A stretch of DNA of 64,000 nt from Paenimyroides aestuarii (GTDB taxonomy: Bacteria; Bacteroidota; Bacteroidia; Flavobacteriales; Flavobacteriaceae): assembly GCF_024628805.1 (NCBI RefSeq), contig NZ_CP102382.1:558001-622000 (forward strand). Reading direction: 5' to 3'. Shown one piece after another: positions 58,915 through 64,000 of this stretch. Positions within the stretch are counted from its first letter, which is position 1; each line of letters begins with the position of its first letter. Both the position numbers and the translations under genes were made by a program. Below the pieces are notes generated by a model. That model worked only from the letters and a program-made list of their open reading frames with translations, was not told where the DNA came from and did not search any database.

Positions 58915-59868
58915 ATGCAGCTACAAACCCTTGTGCCCGTTGAGCCTTTATCCAGAAAAATAGATTACTCATCAAAAATTGTGAGTCTAGGCAGTTGTTT
59001 TGCAGTACATATTGCACAAAAACTGGCACACTATCAATTTCAAAATACGGTGAATCCGTGGGGGATATTGTTTCATCCATTGGCAATCGAAAAATTAGTA
59101 AACACCGCAGTAAAAGCGCGTTTATTTACGCAAAGTGATGTTTTTTGCCATAACGAAATATGGAGTTGTTTGCACACCCATTCCGATTTAAACGAGTTAG
59201 ACGCTGAAAGCATTGTGGCATCCATCAATCAAAAAACAACTGTTTTCAAAGAAGATTTGCAGACCGCTTCGCATTGTATCATCACATTGGGAACTGCTTG
59301 GGTGTATCGGTTTATGGAAACCAACGAAATTGTGGCAAATTGTCATAAAGTTTCGCAACAAAAATTTCAAAAAGAATTATTGTCGGTAGCCGATTGTTTG
59401 CAAGCATTACAAGCAATAGAACAACAAATTCGGCAAGTAAATGCAACTGTTCAAATTATTTATACCATTTCACCGGTTCGCCATATTAAAGACGGTTTTG
59501 CAGAAAACCAACGCAGTAAAGCCCATTTAATCGCCGCATTGCATCAACATATAGAAAATAATGACCCGCACAATTATTATTTTCCTTCGTATGAAATCAT
59601 GATGGATGAATTGCGCGATTATCGTTTTTATGGCAAAGATATGTTGCATCCAAACGATTTAGCTGTTGCCTATATTTGGGAGCGATTTGTTGCCCATTGC
59701 ATGTACCCGGAAGCATTGCCTACGATGAAAAAAGTGGAAGAGGTGCAGAAAGGATTGGCGCACCGCCCATTTAACCCATACACCGAAGCACATCAGCAGT
59801 TTTTAGATGTACTAGCAATGAAACTAGATGATTTATTAGAAAACTATCCATTTATGAAATTTAGATAA
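58915..59868 (+). CDS. GSCFA-domain protein
   Basis: A 317-residue member of the GSCFA family, named for the motif seen here in IVSLGSCFAVHIAQ at residue ~26. The motif, GTAWVYRF and the late YGKDMLHPNDLAVAYIW give the layout of an SGNH-like hydrolase, with Ser and the DxxH pair (DMLHP). Substrate unknown; possibly an esterase acting on cell-wall or polysaccharide acyl groups. Next gene begins 1 bp after. Confidence 0.9.
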   Translation: MQLQTLVPVEPLSRKIDYSSKIVSLGSCFAVHIAQKLAHYQFQNTVNPWGILFHPLAIEKLVNTAVKARLFTQSDVFCHNEIWSCLHTHSDLNELDAESIVASINQKTTVFKEDLQTASHCIITLGTAWVYRFMETNEIVANCHKVSQQKFQKELLSVADCLQALQAIEQQIRQVNATVQIIYTISPVRHIKDGFAENQRSKAHLIAALHQHIENNDPHNYYFPSYEIMMDELRDYRFYGKDMLHPNDLAVAYIWERFVAHCMYPEALPTMKKVEEVQKGLAHRPFNPYTEAHQQFLDVLAMKLDDLLENYPFMKFR

Positions 59869-59869
59869 A

Positions 59870-60490
59870 ATGATAAAGAAAGCCTTAATATTTGCTGTGA
59901 TTTGTATTGCATTGGGCAGTTTATTCACTTTTTTTATAATGCGAAAAAGCGCACAAAAAAACGAAGTGGTGCCCGACACTGAACTCATTCAGCAACAAAT
60001 GAAAAACGTGAGCAAATTGGTAGTAAACGAAGCCAAAATAGCACAGATTTACAATTATAAAGATGAAAAATCGTTTATGAATCTACTCTCGTTCGATAAA
60101 AAAGCGATGGTAGTTGTTAATGCCGATGTGCAAATCATGTACGATTTATCTAAGCTGGAATATACCATAGACGAAGCCAACAAAATCGTAAAAATTACAT
60201 CTATTCCTAAAGAAGAATTGAAAATCAGTCCGGAAATTAAAATTTACGATGTAGAAGAATCGCGGTTTAATGCATTTGAAGGTGCCGATTACAACATCAT
60301 TCAAGAAAGTGTCACCAAACAGTTTCACGAAAAAATCTCCCAATCGAACATTCGTGCAAACGCCCAAAACCGTTTACTGAGCGAATTGAGTAAGTTTTTG
60401 GTGGTCACCCAATCCTTGGGTTGGCAGTTGCAATACCAAAATCAAACCATTGCAAATACCGAAGATTTGAATACCTTCCTACCACTTTAG
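59870..60490 (+). CDS. DUF4230 membrane-anchored protein
   Basis: A 206-residue protein with a single N-terminal membrane anchor (ALIFAVICIALGSLFTFFIM) and a DUF4230 domain: KNVSKLVVNEAKIAQIYNY, AMVVVNADVQIMYDLSKLEY and the late LSELSKFLVVTQSLGWQLQ. Role unknown; it faces the periplasm. Co-transcribed with the GSCFA gene. Confidence 0.87.
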   Translation: MIKKALIFAVICIALGSLFTFFIMRKSAQKNEVVPDTELIQQQMKNVSKLVVNEAKIAQIYNYKDEKSFMNLLSFDKKAMVVVNADVQIMYDLSKLEYTIDEANKIVKITSIPKEELKISPEIKIYDVEESRFNAFEGADYNIIQESVTKQFHEKISQSNIRANAQNRLLSELSKFLVVTQSLGWQLQYQNQTIANTEDLNTFLPL

Positions 60491-60643
60491 AACCAGTTGA
60501 TTCACCGTCGTTATCCTCGGTTTTGTTCATCATAAAAAGCAAAGCAAGCAAACTTTTAAAAATAAATGTGTTAATTTTTTAACAGCTACAAATTTTTTTT
60601 ATACTTTAGGGGTTTAATTACAAAACTTAAAAATATATTTTTT

Positions 60644-61579
60644 ATGAAAATTAATAAACTACTCTTTTTTCTATTGGCACTCGTGAGTTTAAATTCATGT
60701 GTGGAATATGTAGATAACGGAACAAAACCAGACGGACCAGAGACACCGGAGCAACAAGTTTTTAAAGCAATGCATAGCAATCCGGAAGAAGCAAAATATG
60801 TAAATGACAAGTTTACTTTTGAAGCTACCTTAAACGGTGTTGATGTTACATCTACCACAAAGTTTAGAGTGAACGGTGTAGATATTCCTGGAAACACCTA
60901 TGTACCATTTAAAGAAGGTTCTCATTCGGTGTTGGCTTCAATGGATGACTTTACAGCTAGCTTTAAATTTACTGTTTTAGAAGAAGACACAACGCCAGAG
61001 CCAACTGGTAATAGAATTGAGTATGGAGGAAATTCGTACCCAGTTTCTGAAGTATTATGGCTTGTGCATGCTGAAAATAACCAAATTAAACCATACAACC
61101 GTAATGGAGTTACTTGCACGGTTTGGGCAATGCTAGCAATTGAACTTGACAGTAATGATGAGGTTATTAATCAATTCCTTACGTTTACCTATGTTCCAAT
61201 TAAAGCAAATGGTAAATTAGCTTTCCCAAATAATACACCAGGTCCGTTCGAACATTTAAATGGAGGGGTAGTAACTATTAATGGTAATGATGTTTTTGAT
61301 ACAGCAAATGTCGTTTATAATTTTGCTGGAACAGGTAATACTTCCCCTGCTGATGATTCACCATCACCTTGGACTGGCACAGCTAACTTTACCGGCTTGG
61401 CTACAGGAACGGGTAGTGGTAATTCTGCGGAGTTATTCTGGAATGGAACTTGGAATGGTGGTGGAAGAAATTTACTAGCTAAAGCTAAGATGGGTAATAT
61501 CCTAAATGGCTTTGATGTAAAGCAAATCAAAAATTTTAAAACAATTGAAAGCGCTACCACTTTAGAGCTTAAAAAATAA
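60644..61579 (+). CDS. Hypothetical lipoprotein
   Basis: A 311-residue lipoprotein: lipobox SLNSC (Cys19). Residues ~40-110 form an Ig-like/beta-sandwich (DKFTFEATLNGVDVTSTTKF, FKEGSHSVLASMDDFTASFK), then a Thr/Pro/Glu linker (EEDTTPEPTG) and a ~190-residue domain rich in Asn/Gly (NRIEYGGNSYPVSEVLWLVH, EHLNGGVVTINGNDVFDTAN). Such two-domain lipoproteins occur widely in flavobacteria, without function. Monocistronic with terminator. Confidence 0.7.
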   Translation: MKINKLLFFLLALVSLNSCVEYVDNGTKPDGPETPEQQVFKAMHSNPEEAKYVNDKFTFEATLNGVDVTSTTKFRVNGVDIPGNTYVPFKEGSHSVLASMDDFTASFKFTVLEEDTTPEPTGNRIEYGGNSYPVSEVLWLVHAENNQIKPYNRNGVTCTVWAMLAIELDSNDEVINQFLTFTYVPIKANGKLAFPNNTPGPFEHLNGGVVTINGNDVFDTANVVYNFAGTGNTSPADDSPSPWTGTANFTGLATGTGSGNSAELFWNGTWNGGGRNLLAKAKMGNILNGFDVKQIKNFKTIESATTLELKK

Positions 61580-61604
61580 TAAAGTTTAAAACGCAATACT
61601 TAAA

Positions 61605-61633
61605 AACGCTGCTGTAACAGGCAGCGTTTTTTT
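61605..61633 (+). terminator. Rho-independent terminator
   Basis: AACGCTGC / GCAGCGTT 8-bp GC-rich stem and T-run; ends the lipoprotein gene before the convergent LuxE-like gene. Confidence 0.88.
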
Positions 61634-61640
61634 ATGTACA

Positions 61641-62621
61641 CTAATAAACCATTAAATTACAACCGCGAATATCAGACTGATCAAATCTGCCTAAGACTTC
61701 AAAAGAAAAATCGGGGTGTTTTTTACCTAAATCTTGTGTGGCAATAAATGCACACGAATTCATATTTGCCAAATCAATTACATTGATACCGCCTGTTTTT
61801 CCATTTTCAATAATCGATAGCGGGTCTTCGGCATCTCTAATCAACACATCCATCCACGGCGGACATTCAAAAACACCGTCTCCAAATGAATATGCTTGCG
61901 AAAGTAATTCGGTCATTCCGTATTCTGAATGAATTTTTTCTACCCCAAAACCAGTTGTCAAAAGCCCGTGCAATTCTTCGCGAATTAGTTCTTTGCGCTT
62001 GCCTTTCATGCCACCGGTTTCCATCACAATAGTGTTTTTTAAATGGAATTTTTGCATCTCAATAAGGTCTAACAACGCATAGGTAACACCTATCAACAAC
62101 ACATTTTGTCCGCTCTGGTCTAATTCTACTAATTTCTTTGCAAGTTCCCTGTAATTATGAAGATAGAAGCCAGAATCGGGATGATTGGATCCTTCTATAA
62201 AATCTTTTGCCATATAAATAAGCGAAGAACCTTCGCGCTCTAAGTAGGAAGGCAACAATGCCAAAACCGCATAATCTTCTATATTGCCGTAAAACTTTGA
62301 AAAGGAAGTACGAAAACTGGCTTCATAGAACCTCAAGTCGGTCACATGATGTTTAGAAGTGATAATTCCTGTAGTTCCACTGCTTGTGAACGTGGTTTGC
62401 ACGGCATTTGTTGTGCTTAACACATCTTTCGATTTAAAAAACTCGATAGGCAAAAAAGGAATCTCTGTAAGATGCTTCACATTATCCGGACTTTTCTTCA
62501 ACAACAAACAGTATTTTTGATACACTTCGTTGTGCTGAAACTGATAGCGAAACACTTTCATCGCTGTTTTATGAAACTCTTTGGTGGTATGTATCGAAAT
62601 AATATCTTCGGGTGTAAACAC
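61641..62621 (-). CDS. LuxE-like acyl-protein synthetase / acyltransferase
   Basis: A 326-residue member of the LuxE/adenylate-forming group. TTFTSSGTTGIITSKHHVTD is the AMP-binding P-loop-like motif, VMETGGMKGKRKELIREEL and KIHSEYGMTELLSQAY follow, the second being the classic acyl-adenylate YGMTE block. In lux operons LuxE activates fatty acids; here no luxC/D is present and the partner is unknown. It may activate an acyl or aryl acid for transfer. Monocistronic. Confidence 0.85.
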   Translation of the reverse strand: MFTPEDIISIHTTKEFHKTAMKVFRYQFQHNEVYQKYCLLLKKSPDNVKHLTEIPFLPIEFFKSKDVLSTTNAVQTTFTSSGTTGIITSKHHVTDLRFYEASFRTSFSKFYGNIEDYAVLALLPSYLEREGSSLIYMAKDFIEGSNHPDSGFYLHNYRELAKKLVELDQSGQNVLLIGVTYALLDLIEMQKFHLKNTIVMETGGMKGKRKELIREELHGLLTTGFGVEKIHSEYGMTELLSQAYSFGDGVFECPPWMDVLIRDAEDPLSIIENGKTGGINVIDLANMNSCAFIATQDLGKKHPDFSFEVLGRFDQSDIRGCNLMVY

Positions 62622-62656
62622 AATTATTGCTTTTTAAAATACAAAATTACAAATAA

Positions 62657-62686
62657 AAAAAGCATCTCGGTGAGGAGATGCTTTTT
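62657..62686. terminator. Terminator hairpin
   Basis: AAAAAGCATCTC / GAGATGCTTTTT, symmetric with T-runs both ways; ends the lamin-tail protein gene on the minus strand. Confidence 0.85.
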
Positions 62687-62704
62687 GTTGTATGTTGCTG
62701 TTGA

Positions 62705-63565
62705 TTATTTAATAATCACTTTGCGTGTAGCTGTTTTACCAGCTTCGTTGATTTTTGCTACATAAATTCCCGCTTTTAACGAAGAAACGTTTATTTGCGA
62801 AACCGTAGTAACATCTAATACTTTTTTACCGGTTAAATCGAACAACTGTACGTTTTTCTCAGCAGTACTGTTTGATGTAATGTTTAAGATTTCATCTGCC
62901 GGATTAGGAAAAATACTTAAACCTTCGATGTTGTTTTCTTTTGTTGAAGCAGCACAAATACTAATTGGACTTTTAGTATTTCTCGGAGCAGGTGCAGCTA
63001 CAATAAAATCTGATGCGTTATCGTCAGTGTCAACACATCCATCACCACTTCTAAAAGCTGCAGTAGTACTTGAAATAACAGCTGAAGCTCCAGTACCTTC
63101 AAAAGCATTTGCTGATCCCACACCAACAAAATCAATTACATTTGCATCTGTTGGAGATGTGATTGTAGTATCATCAGAAGTAAGGGCGATTTTAAGGTTA
63201 CTTCCACTCATTGATAATAATTCATTACCTGTTGGGGTAAAATCAGGGTCTAAATCAATTGTTCCTCCCGCACCTGTAGCTTGTTGGATAAGATAATACT
63301 GTCCTGGTTGAATAGTAACACTTGGAAGATGTGTTTTGTTTGGATTTGTTGCTGTACCTCCAAATACTCCTGAAGCAGATGCATATTGCAATGTATAACC
63401 TGTGATATCCACAGCTACAGCACCTCTGTTAAATAACTCAACAAAATCACTTTTGTAATCTGCCCCATTATTCCCACCGCCTCCATAGACTTGGCTAATA
63501 ACAATTTGCGCATTTGCTGCAAAAGAAGCTGCAACAATTGTAATTAAAGTGTAGATTTTTTTCAT
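62705..63565 (-). CDS. Lamin-tail-domain protein with T9SS sorting domain
   Basis: A 286-residue secreted protein. Signal peptide ends AANAQ. Residues ~20-150 are a lamin-tail (LTD) domain: IVISQVYGGGGNNGADYKSD, FVELFNRGAVAVDITGYTLQ and VTIQPGQYYLIQQ. It ends with a type A T9SS sorting domain (~215-286; LSIFPNPADEILNI, VQLFDLTGKKVLDV, LKAGIYVAKINE, TRKVIIK). LTDs often accompany secreted nucleases or phosphatases, but here no enzyme domain follows. Surface or secreted location is secure. Confidence 0.92.
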   Translation of the reverse strand: MKKIYTLITIVAASFAANAQIVISQVYGGGGNNGADYKSDFVELFNRGAVAVDITGYTLQYASASGVFGGTATNPNKTHLPSVTIQPGQYYLIQQATGAGGTIDLDPDFTPTGNELLSMSGSNLKIALTSDDTTITSPTDANVIDFVGVGSANAFEGTGASAVISSTTAAFRSGDGCVDTDDNASDFIVAAPAPRNTKSPISICAASTKENNIEGLSIFPNPADEILNITSNSTAEKNVQLFDLTGKKVLDVTTVSQINVSSLKAGIYVAKINEAGKTATRKVIIK

Positions 63566-63653
63566 ATCTAATTGATTTTAAATTTTATGGTACAAATTTA
63601 CGGTAAATTTTTGAAGTGTAAAAAAAGGAATATTAATAAATTGTTTTTTTTAT

Positions 63654-63682
63654 AAAAAAGCCCGTAAACATGTTACGGGCTC
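63654..63682 (-). terminator. Rho-independent terminator
   Basis: GCCCGTAA / TTACGGGC stem (63660-63667, 63673-63680) followed on the minus strand by TTTTTT. Confidence 0.85.
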
Positions 63683-63686
63683 TTCT

Positions 63687-63998
63687 TTATTTTATGATGA
63701 TTTTTCGGGTAATGCTGTTGTTTTTGTCAGTGAGTTTTAAAATATAAACACCTGCTTTTAAATTGCTCACGTTTAGTTCTTTCTGGTATCCGTTCATTTC
63801 TGCTATTAAAATGCGTTTACCCAGCATATCGTATAATTCTATAACCTTTGCCGAGTTGTTCTCGGCATTGATATAAATTTTGCCGCCGGTAACCGGATTG
63901 GGATATATCTGCACCTTTTCTAAGGTGTTTTCGGTCTTGGTTTGCTCTGCTATTCCACTGTTTTTGGCTGTTTGCGCGGTTGCTGAAAAGCCGGTTAT
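63687..63998 (-). CDS. Short T9SS-sorted protein (partial, start outside window)
   Basis: Open to the right edge; 103 residues are visible. They begin ITGFSATAQ, which looks like the end of a signal peptide, then a ~25-residue linker (TAKNSGIAEQTKTENTLEKV) and directly a type A T9SS sorting domain: IYPNPVTGGKIYIN, VIELYDMLGKRIL, LKAGVYILKLTD, RKIIIK. No other domain fits between signal and sorting tag, unless the signal reading is wrong and the protein extends further. Confidence 0.8.
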   Translation of the reverse strand: MTGFSATAQTAKNSGIAEQTKTENTLEKVQIYPNPVTGGKIYINAENNSAKVIELYDMLGKRILIAEMNGYQKELNVSNLKAGVYILKLTDKNNSITRKIIIK

Positions 63999-64000
63999 TA

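Overview
The window is chromosomal DNA of a member of the Flavobacteriaceae (phylum Bacteroidota). This rests on the AT-rich composition, TAnnTTTG-type -7 promoter boxes, signal peptides ending in AQ, TonB-dependent receptors with carboxypeptidase-like N-terminal domains, type IX secretion (T9SS) C-terminal sorting domains, DUF3127/GSCFA/DUF4230 proteins and a flavobacterial zeaxanthin operon. I cannot name the genus safely. Both ends are cut: a GNAT acetyltransferase tail at the left and a short T9SS-sorted protein at the right.

Layout. 0-9 kb holds an orphan sensor kinase, a flavin reductase plus a DUF3127 OB-fold protein with an SSB-like acidic tip, aat, a queuosine-precursor transporter, tag, a large outer-membrane beta-barrel protein and small lipoproteins. 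9-12 kb is the ribosomal block rplM-rpsI and rpsB-tsf (minus strand), with a strong promoter and candidate leader structures. 12.3-19.4 kb is one giant secreted protein of about 2342 residues: glycine-rich head, MAM-like/Fn3 repeats, Ig-like repeats and a T9SS signal. 19.6-30.7 kb is mostly housekeeping: radical SAM, HD hydrolase, acyl-ACP desaturase, PlsC, bacilliredoxin, LD-carboxypeptidase, YraN and aspA. An intact IS982-family element sits exactly at the yraN stop codon. 30.8-33.3 kb has umuDC and a TetR regulator. 33.6-38.5 kb is a three-gene operon of TonB receptor, purple-acid-type phosphatase and beta-propeller phytase, which looks like a phytate/organic-phosphate scavenging system.

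38.5-46.1 kb carries the carotenoid operon marR-crtI-crtB-(secreted unknown)-SRPBCC-crtZ-crtYcd-photolyase-(small membrane protein), predicted to make zeaxanthin. A 7+7 bp palindrome upstream of marR is a likely operator, and a DUF3050 heme-oxygenase-like gene lies next to it.

The most unusual region is 46.6-51.3 kb. It is a compact array of displaced RHS polymorphic-toxin tips, each paired with a candidate immunity gene, in several states of decay: a remnant with an in-frame stop, one intact JAB-like tip, one frameshifted tip without RHS core, and one 5'-truncated core plus tip. Three copies of one hairpin lie in the array, two of them close to its ends. No full-length RHS gene is present, so these look like silent or recombining cassettes.

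51.3-64 kb has an alcohol dehydrogenase, an orphan TonB C-terminal fragment beside tRNA-Ser(GGA), peptidase E, two related small secreted proteins, tatA, a PAP2 phosphatase, an ABM-GSCFA-DUF4230 operon, a LuxE-like protein and T9SS-sorted proteins. Assignments come from reading sequence motifs by eye; no database search was run.
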